Origin: Prauserella_A sp040635515
Lineage (GTDB): Bacteria; Actinomycetota; Actinomycetes; Mycobacteriales; Pseudonocardiaceae
Assembly: GCA_040635515.1 (NCBI GenBank)
Contig: JBEYHY010000010.1
Location: 92,396-156,395 of the forward strand
Length of the DNA stretch: 64,000 bases
Direction of reading: 5' to 3'
Below are positions 1 through 8,950 of the stretch, in pieces; position 1 is the first letter of the stretch, and every line of letters begins with the position of its first letter. Below the pieces are notes generated by a model. It did no database searches and was not told where the DNA came from. It worked only from the letters and a program-made list of their open reading frames with translations. The translations under genes were made by a program, and so were the position numbers.

Positions 1-1872
1 CTCGGCTGCGGTGTAGGGAACGGCGACCACCTGGCCGTCGCTGTCCCTGCGCACCGTACGCACGGCGAACGCGGACGCGAGGCGTTCGCGGTAGAACGGG
101 TGCATGCTCAGCGAGGTCACGTCGAACAACCCGCCAAGCACCAGCACCAGCACGCCGATGACGGCGGCCGACCACAGCGCGGCGGGCTCGCCGAGCGTCG
201 TGGCCGACCCGGCGAACAGCAGCAGCCACACCAGTACGAGCACGCCGGTGGTGGCGATGACGAGCAGGCGTTGCAGCATCCCGCTCGGCACGGCGGCCGG
301 TACGCCGCCGCTCTTGCGCAGCCGCAGCAGACCGGAAGCCTGCTGGCCGAGCATCGCGCGCCTCCGCCAGAAAATCGAAGCGACCGTGGCCGCGTAGGTC
401 AGCAATACGGTCCCGACGGGGCCGAGCACGCTGGGCACGTCGCCCGCGGCGTCGAGCAGCCACGCCGCGAGCCAGACCACCAGCGGTATCGCCAGCGTCA
501 CCACGCCGATCAGCGCCGAGAGCACGACGAAGGCGGGAACGAGGCGTGCCGAGAACGACCGTCGTTCCGCGGCGCCACGGCTGTAGAGGGCGAGCAGGAA
601 CGCCGCCGAGCCCATGAATCCGACGGCGTACAGCGCGCCTGGCCTCGGCGCGGGGTATTCCGACGGCGCGAGGCTCACGTCGGTGAGCGGCACCTGACCG
701 TAAAGCCAGCCGGCGAGCACGCCGAACACCACAGCGGGTCCGAAAAGGACGGTGAGGGAAAGCACCAGTCCTCTGGCGATCCTGCCGAGCGCGCCCAGCA
801 GTTGTACCCGCGTGTCCGCGAGATAGCTGGAATGTCTCCTGAGGTGGTCGAGTTCCGCCGACCCCTGCCGGTACACGTTCTCCGGGTCTCGCACGACCGT
901 TCCCGGCAGCCCGGAGGGCGGCGGCGCGCCGGTGAGCGCCTGCTGGAACGCTCCCGCCGTGTAGCCGCCGCCGGAAACCGACACGAGGTAGTCGGCGGAG
1001 AGCAGTTCGGCCCGCAGGGACTGCAGCGCGCCCATCGCGACGCTGGCCGCCCGGATGCCGCCTCCGGAAAGGCACACCCCCGTGGTGTGTTCACCGCGGT
1101 CCCATCGCCGGTTGACCTGCCCCGGGTCGACGCCGGGCACGGTGTAGGCGGCGCGCCTGCGATGTCCGTCGTGGTGCCTTCCCGTGTGCACGGGCGGATC
1201 CTCGCCCTCCAGCGGCGCCGGTGGCACGGTGTCCATGCTGTGCTCGGCGTGCCCGGCCAGTTCGCGCCGGGTGTGCGCGATGCCCCGCCACACCACGACC
1301 ACGACGGCCGTCGCCGCGACGAGGCCGGCGAACAGGATGGCGCTGAACTCGACGACCGCCGCGGCCGTCACGATCTCCAGTGCCCACGGTGCGATGTCCC
1401 GCCACGCGGTCACGGCAAGCAGGATGAGATCGCGCAGGAGTCCGGTGACCACAACGACAACGGTGGCGACCCTGGCACACCGCGTCAGCTTGATGGCGCC
1501 CGGCGTCCGCGCGACCCAGAGCGCGACCGTGGTTCCCAGCCACAGCGCGATGCCGCACAGGACGACGAACAGCAGATCCCACGCGGCGGCGGTACCCGTG
1601 CCCTCCGGCAGCGGGACGGGCTGGCCGCCACCACCGAGCGCGGTCGCGGTCAGGTCGCCGGGCGAGGGCAGGAACGCCGCGGCGATCGGGAGGGCGATCG
1701 CGGCCGAGGTGATCGCGGCGGCGGCGGAGCGGCGAGGGGCGGTCGCCGCCGTGCTGCTCTGTCCGTCGGTGGATTCCGGGTCGGAGTCAGGTGCCTGGCC
1801 GGGCGGAGGGTTCGGTGCGGTGTCCTGCGCCGGGTCCGGTGCGGCGTCCGAGGTCGAGCCCGAAGCGGACAC
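1..1872 (-). CDS. Patatin-like phospholipase family membrane protein (3' end outside window)
   Basis: The frame reads from a GTG at 1872 down to base 1 without a stop, giving at least 624 residues; the C-terminus lies beyond the window. After a Pro/Ala-rich N-terminus come several hydrophobic segments in the first ~190 residues (for example AAITSAAIALPIAAAF-like and LLFVVLCGIALWLG). A soluble patatin core follows: the oxyanion-hole motif LSGGGIRAAS near residue 270 and the nucleophile region LVSVSGGGYTAGAF near residue 300. Further hydrophobic stretches and a SLSMHPFYRERLASAF motif, typical of large actinobacterial patatin proteins, follow. Predicted to be a membrane-anchored lipid acyl hydrolase; substrate unknown. 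The GTG start was chosen because an in-frame stop lies at 1891-1893; a Shine-Dalgarno site is weak. It is divergent from the stress gene at 2300. Confidence 0.8.
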   Translation of the reverse strand, partial: MSASGSTSDAAPDPAQDTAPNPPPGQAPDSDPESTDGQSSTAATAPRRSAAAAITSAAIALPIAAAFLPSPGDLTATALGGGGQPVPLPEGTGTAAAWDLLFVVLCGIALWLGTTVALWVARTPGAIKLTRCARVATVVVVVTGLLRDLILLAVTAWRDIAPWALEIVTAAAVVEFSAILFAGLVAATAVVVVVWRGIAHTRRELAGHAEHSMDTVPPAPLEGEDPPVHTGRHHDGHRRRAAYTVPGVDPGQVNRRWDRGEHTTGVCLSGGGIRAASVAMGALQSLRAELLSADYLVSVSGGGYTAGAFQQALTGAPPPSGLPGTVVRDPENVYRQGSAELDHLRRHSSYLADTRVQLLGALGRIARGLVLSLTVLFGPAVVFGVLAGWLYGQVPLTDVSLAPSEYPAPRPGALYAVGFMGSAAFLLALYSRGAAERRSFSARLVPAFVVLSALIGVVTLAIPLVVWLAAWLLDAAGDVPSVLGPVGTVLLTYAATVASIFWRRRAMLGQQASGLLRLRKSGGVPAAVPSGMLQRLLVIATTGVLVLVWLLLFAGSATTLGEPAALWSAAVIGVLVLVLGGLFDVTSLSMHPFYRERLASAFAVRTVRRDSDGQVVAVPYTAAE

Positions 1873-2050
1873 GGTGGAACCCCCAGTACTTCATTCGTGT
1901 GGCCGACGATGACCCAGCGTAATCCGTGCCCCGCGCTCACCTGCCGGTGTGTGCCGGTGCAGTCTCCTGGGGCGGGCCGGGGGTGTAAAGCGGTCTTGCC
2001 GGTTCGTTATCGCACGGGCTCCGGCGGGATCGGGGCGGCGTGGCCGCGCG

Positions 2051-2175
2051 GTGCGGATCTCGGCGTCGCGAGTGCGGATCTCGTCGTCCTGAACGCAGAA
2101 CTCGGCGTCCTGAGTGCGGATCTCGGCGTCCTGAGTGCGGATCTCGGCGTCCTGAACGGGGGACTCGCGGGGCGG
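2051..2175. repeat. 21-bp tandem repeat array, locus 1 of 4
   Basis: Five 21-bp units run head to tail at 2051-2071, 2072-2092, 2093-2113, 2114-2134 and 2135-2155; the last two are identical and contain GCGGATCTCGGCGTCCTGA. The array ends at an ACGGGGGACTCGCGGGGCG element (2156 onward). The same unit and the same end element recur near 13.75 and 46.1-46.4 kb, and units without the end element near 30.35 kb. It lies in the divergent gap between the patatin gene and a universal stress gene. Function unknown; it does not look coding. Confidence 0.9.
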
Positions 2176-2179
2176 GGCG

Positions 2180-2215
2180 GGGACTCGGGGCCCGCGCAAC
2201 AGGGCAGTAGGTCCC
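2180..2215 (+). promoter_or_regulatory. Tandem DosR-box-like sites upstream of universal stress gene
   Basis: Two sites, GGGACTCGGGGCCC (2180-2193) and GGGCAGTAGGTCCC (2202-2215), resemble the DosR box core GGGAC-N4-GTCCC. They start 22 bp apart, about 85-120 bp before the ATG at 2300. The spacing matches the pairs at 11096/11118 and 13929/13952. The first site partly resembles the end element of the adjacent 21-bp repeats, so it is less certain than the second. Confidence 0.5.
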
Positions 2216-2299
2216 TACCGGCGGGCCGGTTGCGCGAGGACCGTGAACGGTGACCCCGCCACGTCCCCACCCGGTACGTCGAGGAAAGGACACCCGGCA

Positions 2300-3358
2300 A
2301 TGAACGGCGAACACGGCGGCGCTTACGGCGGCGAACACGGCGGCGAACACGGCGTTGATCACGGCCTTGATTACGGCATGGTGAAACCCCGGGACATCAG
2401 TGCGCAGCCCATCGTGGCGGGCGTCGACGGTTCGGCCGCCGCGCTGGCCGCCGTGAGGTGGGCGGCGCGCGAGGCCGCCCGGATCGGCGCCACGCTGCGC
2501 CTGACCCACAGTTGCGATCTGCCGCCGCTGAACCCCGGGCTCCGGGTGGCGCCGCCGCCGGAATACGCCTCCCCGTGGGCGGAATCGGGCCGGGCCTGGC
2601 TGGCCGACGCGCACGCGGCCGCGACCGCCGAGGCGCCGGGAATCGACGTCGACTGGGATGTCTGCTTCGGTGGTGCGGCCGACACACTCGTCGACGAATC
2701 CGGCACGGCGAGCCTGCTCGTGGTCGGCGCCAGGGGACTGGGTGGATTTCTCGGTCAGCTGGCCGGCTCGGTCGCGGTGACGGCCGCGGCGCACGCGCGT
2801 TGCCCTGCCGTCGTCGTGCGCGAGGACACCGTCGCCGACGTAGGTCCTGTCGTGGTCGGCGCCGACGGCTCCCCACTGAGCGAGCAGGCACTGGAGTTCG
2901 GGTTCGAGGCCGCCTCGGCACGAGGCGCGCGGCTGCTGGCCGTACGTGTGTGGGACGACCCCTTCACCAGTGCCGAATGGGATGAACTCGTGCCGGGGGA
3001 CACCGAAACGCCCGCCCCTCCCGCATCAGCGGTACCGACTGTCCCAATGGCCAGGGCAGTCACGGGTGCCGCGGCCGTACCGGACCGGAGGGACAGCGTC
3101 GCGGGAAGGGAAGCCCGCGCGCTGCACGCCGATCTCGTCGGCTGGCGCGACAAGTACCCCGATGTGGCGGTTCACGAACTGGCCGTACGGGGAAACCGGG
3201 CGGCTGACGGGCTTCTCGGCGCGGCGGCGCACGCCCAGCTGCTGGTGGTGGGTTCGCATGCCAGGGGAGTGGTCGCCGGAGCGCTGCTCGGCTCGGTGAG
3301 CCGGGAACTGCTGCGGCGGTCGGCGTGCCCGGTCGCGATCGTGCGCCCCCGGCATTGA
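2300..3358 (+). CDS. Universal stress protein, two UspA domains
   Basis: 352 residues with two UspA folds. Domain 1 begins PIVAGVDGSAAALAAVRWAA near residue 35 and domain 2 begins PVVVGADGSPLSEQALEFGF near residue 195. Each ends in an ATP-binding-type glycine motif (VGARGLGGFLGQLAGSVA and VGSHARGVVAGALLGSVS). The N-terminus carries a short Gly-Glu-His repeat (GGEHGGEHG) not usual for the family. The ATG at 2300 was preferred to an upstream frame extension because GAGGAAAGGA lies just before it. Such tandem proteins belong to the DosR regulon in mycobacteria, and DosR-box-like sites precede this gene. Expected cytoplasmic; its exact role in dormancy is not established. Confidence 0.9.
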   Translation: MNGEHGGAYGGEHGGEHGVDHGLDYGMVKPRDISAQPIVAGVDGSAAALAAVRWAAREAARIGATLRLTHSCDLPPLNPGLRVAPPPEYASPWAESGRAWLADAHAAATAEAPGIDVDWDVCFGGAADTLVDESGTASLLVVGARGLGGFLGQLAGSVAVTAAAHARCPAVVVREDTVADVGPVVVGADGSPLSEQALEFGFEAASARGARLLAVRVWDDPFTSAEWDELVPGDTETPAPPASAVPTVPMARAVTGAAAVPDRRDSVAGREARALHADLVGWRDKYPDVAVHELAVRGNRAADGLLGAAAHAQLLVVGSHARGVVAGALLGSVSRELLRRSACPVAIVRPRH

Positions 3359-3717
3359 CGGTGCTTCTGTTCACTGTGGACGGTCGGAGAGTATCGCTTG
3401 CTAGTCCATTCCGGTGAATACCGGAGTCTCGGTATGCCGATTACGGGGCGTCGAGTGTGAAGCACGCCACGGGATCCCGCTTCGCGTGGTCGGTGACGGC
3501 ACGCATCGGCCCACGTGAGACGCTTGAGCGGACGGCGATGTCGGCGCGGGCCACCCCGCGAACCGCCCTCAGGGACACGTTCGTGTGTCGCGGCGACACT
3601 TTTCGTTGCCGCAATTGCGCTCCCGCAAGGGATACTGGATCGCGGTGGGCACAAGGGAGCCGGCTGAACCGGTGCTGTTCGCGAGGGTGGGGCGCCGGGC
3701 GAAGGGGGTCGGGTGTG
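3359..3717. other. Intergenic region, no gene recognised
   Basis: About 360 bases between the universal stress gene and the Rv1733c-like gene. It contains a small inverted repeat CCGGTGAATACCGG near 3410-3425. No convincing DosR box, RNA gene or ORF with good codon usage was seen; open frames here are upstream extensions of the next gene and overlapping frames. Confidence 0.5.
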
Positions 3718-4320
3718 ATGGATTTGTCCGGTCGGGACCGCTCCGGCGGCAGGGCCACACGGCTGTGGCGCCGGTTGTATCCCGGCCGAAACCCGCTGGC
3801 GCGCGGAAGCGACCGGCTGGAGGGGCGCTTGCTCGTGGTGTTCCTGTTGCTGTCACTGATCGCGTTGCCGATCGCGGCGACGGTGGGAAGCAACACCTAC
3901 GCCGCCAGGCTGACCGACGTGGAGCGCGAGGCGGGACTGAAACACAGGGCCACGGCGGAACTGCTGGCCGACGCGCCGGTGACCGCCCCCGCCGGCGATG
4001 TCGAGACCGTCAAGGTGCAGGCTCGCTGGCGGTTGCCCGACGGTACGGAACGCGTCGGCACGCTCGCCACGTACCGGGGCAGCGTCAAGGGCACGAAAAT
4101 ACCCGTGTGGCTGGACAATGCGGGCAATCTGACCAGCCCGCCCGCGACCAAGGTCGCAGCCGCCACCGACGGAGTCAGCGTCGGGGTGTCGCTGTGGTTC
4201 GGCGTCGTCATGCTGTTCTGCCTGGTCTTCTTCACCTTCCGCGCCGTGGTCGCCCGAATGCGGGCGGCGCAGTGGGCGCGCGAATGGGCGAGGGTCGAAC
4301 GCCAATGGAGCAGACGCTGA
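3718..4320 (+). CDS. Rv1733c-like two-helix membrane protein
   Basis: 200 residues. The N-terminal block RNPLARGSDRLEGRLLVVF, followed by a hydrophobic helix (LLVVFLLLSLIALPIAATVG, about residues 39-60), matches the layout of mycobacterial Rv1733c (RNPLVRGTDRLEAV). A periplasm-facing loop with VPARW/VQARW-type and WLDNAGNL-type motifs follows, then a second helix near residues 155-180 (LWFGVVMLFCLVFFTFRAVV). ATG 3718 (or the adjacent GTG 3715) follows GAAGGGGGTC; a longer frame upstream has no ribosome site. Rv1733c is a DosR-regulon antigen of unknown function, which fits the neighbourhood. Confidence 0.8.
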   Translation: MDLSGRDRSGGRATRLWRRLYPGRNPLARGSDRLEGRLLVVFLLLSLIALPIAATVGSNTYAARLTDVEREAGLKHRATAELLADAPVTAPAGDVETVKVQARWRLPDGTERVGTLATYRGSVKGTKIPVWLDNAGNLTSPPATKVAAATDGVSVGVSLWFGVVMLFCLVFFTFRAVVARMRAAQWAREWARVERQWSRR

Positions 4321-4390
4321 TCCCGCGTGCGATCGCACGGGGAGCCCGGTTCGACCGGTCTTCCCAGGCCCGCGACTGGGCAGCGCTGAG

Positions 4391-5410
4391 ATGACCATCT
4401 CCGCTCCGCTGATGAAGGCCTGGCACGTACGGGTTCCCGGCCCGATGGAGAGCGGCCCATTGGTTCAGACCGAGGATCCCGTTCCGGCTCCCGGTCACGA
4501 GGAACTGTTGTTACGGGTCCGCGCGTGCGGGGTATGCAGAACGGACCTGCACCTCGCCGAGGGCGACCTTCCGGTGCGCAGGGCCTCGGTCGTGCCCGGC
4601 CACGAGGTGGTCGGCGAAGTCATCGCGAAGGGAGCCGGTGCGGGAACCGGATTCATGGTGGGGGACAGGGCGGGAGTCGCCTGGCTGCGGCACACGTGTG
4701 GCCGGTGCCGGTTCTGCGTGCGTGGCGCCGAGAACCTGTGCCCCCGGTCGGCCTACACGGGCTGGGACGCCGACGGCGGGTACGCCGAGTACACCACGGT
4801 TCCCGCCGCGTACGCGCTGCGGCTTCCGGACAATTACGACGACGCCGAACTCGCGCCGTTGCTGTGCGCGGGCATCATCGGCTTCCGCGCGCTGCGACTG
4901 GCCGAGGTGCCGCCTGGCGGGAGGCTCGGGATCTACGGGTTCGGTGCCAGCGCGCACCTCACCGCGCAGGTCGCCATCGCGGACGGGGCGAGGGTGCACG
5001 TCATGACCCGCAGCGCGCGGGCGAGGGAACTCGCCCGCGCGCTCGGCGCGGCCTCGGCGCAGGGGCCCGCCGACACCCCGCCGGAGCGGCTGGACGCCGC
5101 CGTCCTGTTCGCTCCGGCGGGCGAGCTTGTGCCGGGCGCGCTGGCCGCGCTCGACCGGGGAGCGACGCTCGCGGTCGCCGGTATCCACCTGACCGGGATT
5201 CCCCCACTCGACTACCACCGGCACCTTTTCCAGGAACGCCGGCTCCGCAGCGTCACGGCGGGCACGAGGGCCGACGCCGCGGAATTCCTGCGCTTCGCCG
5301 CCCGCCATCCGCTGCGAGTGAGTGTCACCCGCTACCCGCGTTCCGCCGCCGATCGTGCTCTCGCCGATCTGGCGGCCGGTCGCGTGAATGGCGCCGCGGT
5401 ACTGGTCTGA
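4391..5410 (+). CDS. adhA: Zinc-dependent alcohol dehydrogenase (AdhA-like)
   Basis: 339 residues of the medium-chain dehydrogenase family. The catalytic zinc region is CGVCRTDLH and GHE (PGHEVVGEV); the structural zinc cysteines are in CGRCRFCVRGAENLC. The nucleotide-binding region is LGIYGFGASAHLTAQVA. It oxidises alcohols or reduces aldehydes with NAD(P); the substrate cannot be read from sequence. The start at 4391 is an ATG just after TGAG; an ATG at 4412 (MKAWHV) is an alternative with a more typical family N-terminus. Orthologues (Rv1862 type) lie among hypoxia-related genes in mycobacteria. It is 70 bp downstream of the Rv1733c-like gene, possibly the same transcript. Confidence 0.85.
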   Translation: MTISAPLMKAWHVRVPGPMESGPLVQTEDPVPAPGHEELLLRVRACGVCRTDLHLAEGDLPVRRASVVPGHEVVGEVIAKGAGAGTGFMVGDRAGVAWLRHTCGRCRFCVRGAENLCPRSAYTGWDADGGYAEYTTVPAAYALRLPDNYDDAELAPLLCAGIIGFRALRLAEVPPGGRLGIYGFGASAHLTAQVAIADGARVHVMTRSARARELARALGAASAQGPADTPPERLDAAVLFAPAGELVPGALAALDRGATLAVAGIHLTGIPPLDYHRHLFQERRLRSVTAGTRADAAEFLRFAARHPLRVSVTRYPRSAADRALADLAAGRVNGAAVLV

Positions 5411-5503
5411 CCTCGCTCGAAGCGGCCGATTGGAGCTGCCGCCGGTCCCTGCCTTCTGCTGTAGTCGCGGATGAGCCGCGCGGAGTGGGAGAGGTGTACC
5501 GAC

Positions 5504-6475
5504 ATGCCGAGCAAACCGGTCCGCCAGTTGCTGATCGCGGTGGGAGTGTTCGTCGTGGTCGCGGCCGGGATCGCCGCGCTCCTGCTGACCGGTCGCGATC
5601 GCGGTGCCGGACCGGCGAATCCCGGCGCCCCGCCACCCGGCACCGAGCCGGGAGCCCCGGCCGAACCCGACGAGCGCGTCGTCGTCGTGAAGATCGACAA
5701 TGTCTCGCTCGCCAGGCCCCAGACCGGGCTGACCGAGGCGGACGCCGTCTTCGTCGAACCGGTCGAGGGTGGACTGACCCGGCTTGCGGCGGTCTACTCG
5801 ACACGGTTGCCTCCGGTCGTCGGCCCCGTGCGCAGCGCGAGGGAGACCGACATCGACATGCTGGCCCAGTTCGGCCGTCCCACGCTCGCCTTCTCCGGCG
5901 CGGCCCCGGAGATCCTGTCGCTACTGCAGGAGTCCGTCGTCGACTCGGCGACCGCGGAACAGATACCCGGTGCCTATTTCCGCGAGGCGGCTCGCCCGTT
6001 GCCGCACAATCTGTACGTGCATCCCGACCGGCTGCCGCCGGGACACGGACGCTCGCCGGCCAGCACGTTCGGAACCGGACCGGCGCCGGAGGGCGGGCGG
6101 GCTTCCGGCGAGCACACCGTGCGGTTCCCCGCGGCGACCTACGACTTCCACTGGTCGGCCGAACAGGGCAGGTGGCTCGTCGCGCTCGACGGTACTCCCG
6201 TGGAGTCGGTCGGGCACGGTCAGGTGGGAGCCGCAACCGTTGTGGTGCAACAGGTCCCGGTCAGGGCGGGGGCGCATGTGGAGGACGTGGCGGGAGCGGT
6301 GTCGCCGGTCGCCGAGACGGTCGGCACCGGAGCGGTGACCGTGCTGCGCGACGGCCAGGAGTTCGAAGGGACCTGGTCGAGGCCGGTCGCCGACGCGCCG
6401 ACGACGTTCACGACGGCAGGCGGTGAGCCGCTGCGCCTCGCCGAGGGACCGGTGTGGATCCTGCTCGTTTCCTGA
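5504..6475 (+). CDS. DUF3048-domain secreted/anchored protein (YerB-like)
   Basis: 323 residues. An N-terminal hydrophobic segment (QLLIAVGVFVVVAAGIAALLL, residues 8-28) suggests a signal anchor; no clear lipobox Cys is seen. The extracellular part has the DUF3048 hallmarks: KIDNVSLARPQTGLTEADAVFVEPVEGG, then VGPVRSARETDIDMLAQFG, and the C-terminal domain ending near EFEGTWSRPVADAPTTFT. Family function is unknown (YerB of Bacillus is the named member). ATG 5504 follows GGGAGAGG at good spacing; an ATG at 5471 has none. Not a known DosR-regulon member. Confidence 0.8.
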   Translation: MPSKPVRQLLIAVGVFVVVAAGIAALLLTGRDRGAGPANPGAPPPGTEPGAPAEPDERVVVVKIDNVSLARPQTGLTEADAVFVEPVEGGLTRLAAVYSTRLPPVVGPVRSARETDIDMLAQFGRPTLAFSGAAPEILSLLQESVVDSATAEQIPGAYFREAARPLPHNLYVHPDRLPPGHGRSPASTFGTGPAPEGGRASGEHTVRFPAATYDFHWSAEQGRWLVALDGTPVESVGHGQVGAATVVVQQVPVRAGAHVEDVAGAVSPVAETVGTGAVTVLRDGQEFEGTWSRPVADAPTTFTTAGGEPLRLAEGPVWILLVS

Positions 6476-6503
6476 CGATCACACCGCGGGCCCGAATCGT
6501 CCA

Positions 6504-8021
6504 CTATGGACGCCGTTGCTGCTCGGCCGCCAGGACGGTCAGCGCGGCGTCGAGCGATTCGACCGGCGTCGAGCTCGTGTCGATGTCGGTCGCGGCGGGC
6601 CATTCGTCGGAGTCGGCGGACATGGCCGTGGCGATCGCCGCGTCGGCATCGGAGAACGGTCCCGTCCCCTCCGTGCCGGCCGCGCGCCTGCGTTCGGCGA
6701 TGCGCCGCGCACCGACCTCGGCAGGCGCGACGCACCGCAATTCCGTCATCGTGCTGTTCGTCGCCGAGGCCACCTCCCTGGCGCGGGCCCTGTCGCTCTC
6801 GCGGATCCACGACGCGTCGAGAACGACGGTCTCACCCTGCCCGAGCAGTTCCGCGGCCCTGCGCGCCAGTTCCTCGTAGGTGTGCTCGCTGTGCCGCTCG
6901 GAGTAGAGACCGTCGCGATAGCCCGCGGCCGCGCTGTCGGAAGGGGAGCGGCCCGCCAGCTCTTTCCTGAGCCGGTCACTGCCGATCAGCACGGCGCCGA
7001 GCCGGTCGGCGATACCACCGGCGAGCGTGGACTTCCCCGTCCCGGGAAGACCGCCCACGAGAATCAGCCTCGGCTGCCCCTCCCGCAGGTGGGCGAGTGC
7101 CAGAGCGGCGTACTCGCGCGCTTCGGCCGCCGCGTCCTCATCACCTTGCCCGGCTCGCAGACAGGCCACTTTCGCCCTGACGAACGCGCGGTAGGCGATG
7201 TAGTGGTGGCGTAGCGACGACGGCGCCGGATCGCCTGCGAAGGCCGCGTAGTCCTCCAGCAGCGAGGCGGCCAGCGCCGAGGCACCGAGGCGTTCCAGAT
7301 CCATCGCGAGGAACGCGATGTCGTCGAGGCCGTCCAGCCAGCGCAGCCGGTCGTCGAATTCGAGGCAGTCCAGCACCCTGGGGCCGTCGTCGAGACAGAA
7401 GATGTCCCCGGTGAGCAGATCCCCGTGCCCGTCGACGATCTTCCCCTCGGCGATCCGCCTCGCGAACAACGGCTGCCTTCCCGCGAGAAAATCCTCGGTC
7501 CGCCGCTCGATTTCCGCCGCGACACCGGGGTCGAGCACGCCGAGATCGCGAACCTGGTCGAAACTTTCGCGCCAGCGCCGCAAAATCGCGTCCCTGCCGC
7601 CCTGCTCGGAGATCCGCTCGCCGCGTTCGGCGCCGCTGTGGAACGAAGCCATCATGCGGGCCAGCTGCCTGACGTGTGAGTGCACGATCTGCTCGGTCCA
7701 CTCGTCGGCCGTCCCCTCGCACAGCGAGGTGACCAATCCGGTCAGCCGCCGATGTTCCGGCATTCTCGTCATCACGACGAGATAGTCGGCCGGTTCTCCC
7801 CGCACGCCGGAGACCTCGGAAACGCCGAGGTACACGTCGGGCGCGAGCCTGCGGTTGAGTTCCACCTCGCGCTCGCACGCGTGCTTGCGCGCGGAGGGAT
7901 CACTGAAGTCGACGAACCCGAAGTCGACGGGCTTCTTGAGCTTGTACGCGCGCTCGCCGAGCAGAAACACCACGCCGATGTGTGTTTCGTGCACCGCGAC
8001 CGGTGCCGCCGGTTCCGTCAT
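6504..8021 (-). CDS. Phosphotransferase-like/P-loop kinase fusion (Rv2004c-like)
   Basis: 505 residues with two parts. The N-terminal ~320 residues look like an aminoglycoside-phosphotransferase-type fold (VDGHGDLLTGDIF catalytic-loop-like, CLEFDDRLRWLDGLDDIAFLAMDLE). The C-terminal part is a small-molecule kinase or AAA-type P-loop domain: Walker A VGGLPGTGKSTL followed by IGSDRLRKELAG. This matches the DosR-regulon protein Rv2004c. The ATG at 8021 overlaps the stop of the stress gene upstream (TCAT on the plus strand, 8018-8021), so it is probably translationally coupled. Substrate unknown. It is the last gene of the three-gene tgs-usp-kinase operon. Confidence 0.85.
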   Translation of the reverse strand: MTEPAAPVAVHETHIGVVFLLGERAYKLKKPVDFGFVDFSDPSARKHACEREVELNRRLAPDVYLGVSEVSGVRGEPADYLVVMTRMPEHRRLTGLVTSLCEGTADEWTEQIVHSHVRQLARMMASFHSGAERGERISEQGGRDAILRRWRESFDQVRDLGVLDPGVAAEIERRTEDFLAGRQPLFARRIAEGKIVDGHGDLLTGDIFCLDDGPRVLDCLEFDDRLRWLDGLDDIAFLAMDLERLGASALAASLLEDYAAFAGDPAPSSLRHHYIAYRAFVRAKVACLRAGQGDEDAAAEAREYAALALAHLREGQPRLILVGGLPGTGKSTLAGGIADRLGAVLIGSDRLRKELAGRSPSDSAAAGYRDGLYSERHSEHTYEELARRAAELLGQGETVVLDASWIRESDRARAREVASATNSTMTELRCVAPAEVGARRIAERRRAAGTEGTGPFSDADAAIATAMSADSDEWPAATDIDTSSTPVESLDAALTVLAAEQQRRP

Positions 8022-8950
8022 ACCCGCTCGTCCGTGCCGCGTGCGGCACCCGTGTCCCGGTCGGGCCTCACGATGAGCACCGGACACTCGGCGCGATGCA
8101 CGAGTGCCTGGCTGGTCGAGCCGAGCAGCATGCCGCGGAAGCCGCCCCGTCCCCTGCTGCCGACGACGACGAGCTGCGCTTTCCCGCTCCACTCCAGCAA
8201 TTCGCGCCGGGGTTTGTCCTCGACGAGAACCCTGGTGACCTTCACGTCGGGATAGTCCTGCTGCCAGCCGGCGAGCCGCTCGGCGAGCCTGCGTTCCTCG
8301 ACGTCCCGCATGGGTTCCCAGTCGTAGTACATCCTGGCCTGGCTGAACACCGCGTTGTCGGCGTCGCTCCAGGTGTGCACCGCGACGAGGTCGACTCCTC
8401 GGAAGGCGGCCTCGTCGAAGGCGTAGCCGATGGCGCGCTCGCTGAGCGGGCTGCCGTCGATGCCCACCACCACCGGGCGGCGGTCGCGGGCGGGCGCGTC
8501 GGGATAGTCACCCCTGACCGACACGACCGGGCACCGGGCGTGACTGACCATGGCCAGTGTCGTGGAACCGACGATGAGACCGGCCAGCCCGGTACGCCCG
8601 GACGAGCCGAGCACGAGCATGCGGGCCGAGGCCGAGACGCCGAGCAGCACCTGGATGGGAGGGTCGGTCTCGAAGCGCGAGTGGATGTCGACCTCGCCGG
8701 CCTCGCGGGCCGCGGCTTCGGCGGTGCGCAGGAATTCCCAGCCCTGCCTGCGCAGCTCCTCCCTGAAGGACTCCGGCGGCTGGATCGTCTCGCCGACATA
8801 GAGATCGGGAAAGCCCGCCGCGTAGACGAGATGCAGCGGGGCGCGATGCAGGATCGCCGTCGCCGCGGCCCATCGCACCGCGTGCAGAGCGGCCTCGCTG
8901 CTGTCGACACCGGCGACGATCGGTGTGTTGCCGGCGTGTTCCGAGGTCAT
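8018..8950 (-). CDS. Universal stress protein, two UspA domains (Rv2005c-like)
   Basis: 310 residues. The first UspA domain starts TPIVAGVDSSEAALHAVRWAA; the second starts PVVVGIDGSPLSERAIGYAFDEAA near residue 160. ATP-site glycine motifs are LGSSGRTGLAGLIVGSTT and VGSRGRGGFRGMLLGSTSQ. The ATG at 8950 overlaps the stop of the acyltransferase gene by ATGA, and its own stop overlaps the kinase start in the same way, giving a tightly coupled operon. Rv2005c next to Rv2004c in M. tuberculosis is the same pairing. Confidence 0.9.
   Translation of the reverse strand: MTSEHAGNTPIVAGVDSSEAALHAVRWAAATAILHRAPLHLVYAAGFPDLYVGETIQPPESFREELRRQGWEFLRTAEAAAREAGEVDIHSRFETDPPIQVLLGVSASARMLVLGSSGRTGLAGLIVGSTTLAMVSHARCPVVSVRGDYPDAPARDRRPVVVGIDGSPLSERAIGYAFDEAAFRGVDLVAVHTWSDADNAVFSQARMYYDWEPMRDVEERRLAERLAGWQQDYPDVKVTRVLVEDKPRRELLEWSGKAQLVVVGSRGRGGFRGMLLGSTSQALVHRAECPVLIVRPDRDTGAARGTDERV

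Noticed and set aside
1891..2199. Possible peptide with repeated EIRTQDA heptads encoded by the 21-bp repeats
   Set aside because: The unit length is a multiple of three, so several frames stay open; no start signal is present, and the same units in other loci do not keep one reading frame.
100..2253. A 717-codon plus-strand open frame across the patatin gene
   Set aside because: It is codon-aligned antisense of the patatin-like protein, is His/Arg/Gly-rich with no domain, and lacks a ribosome site.
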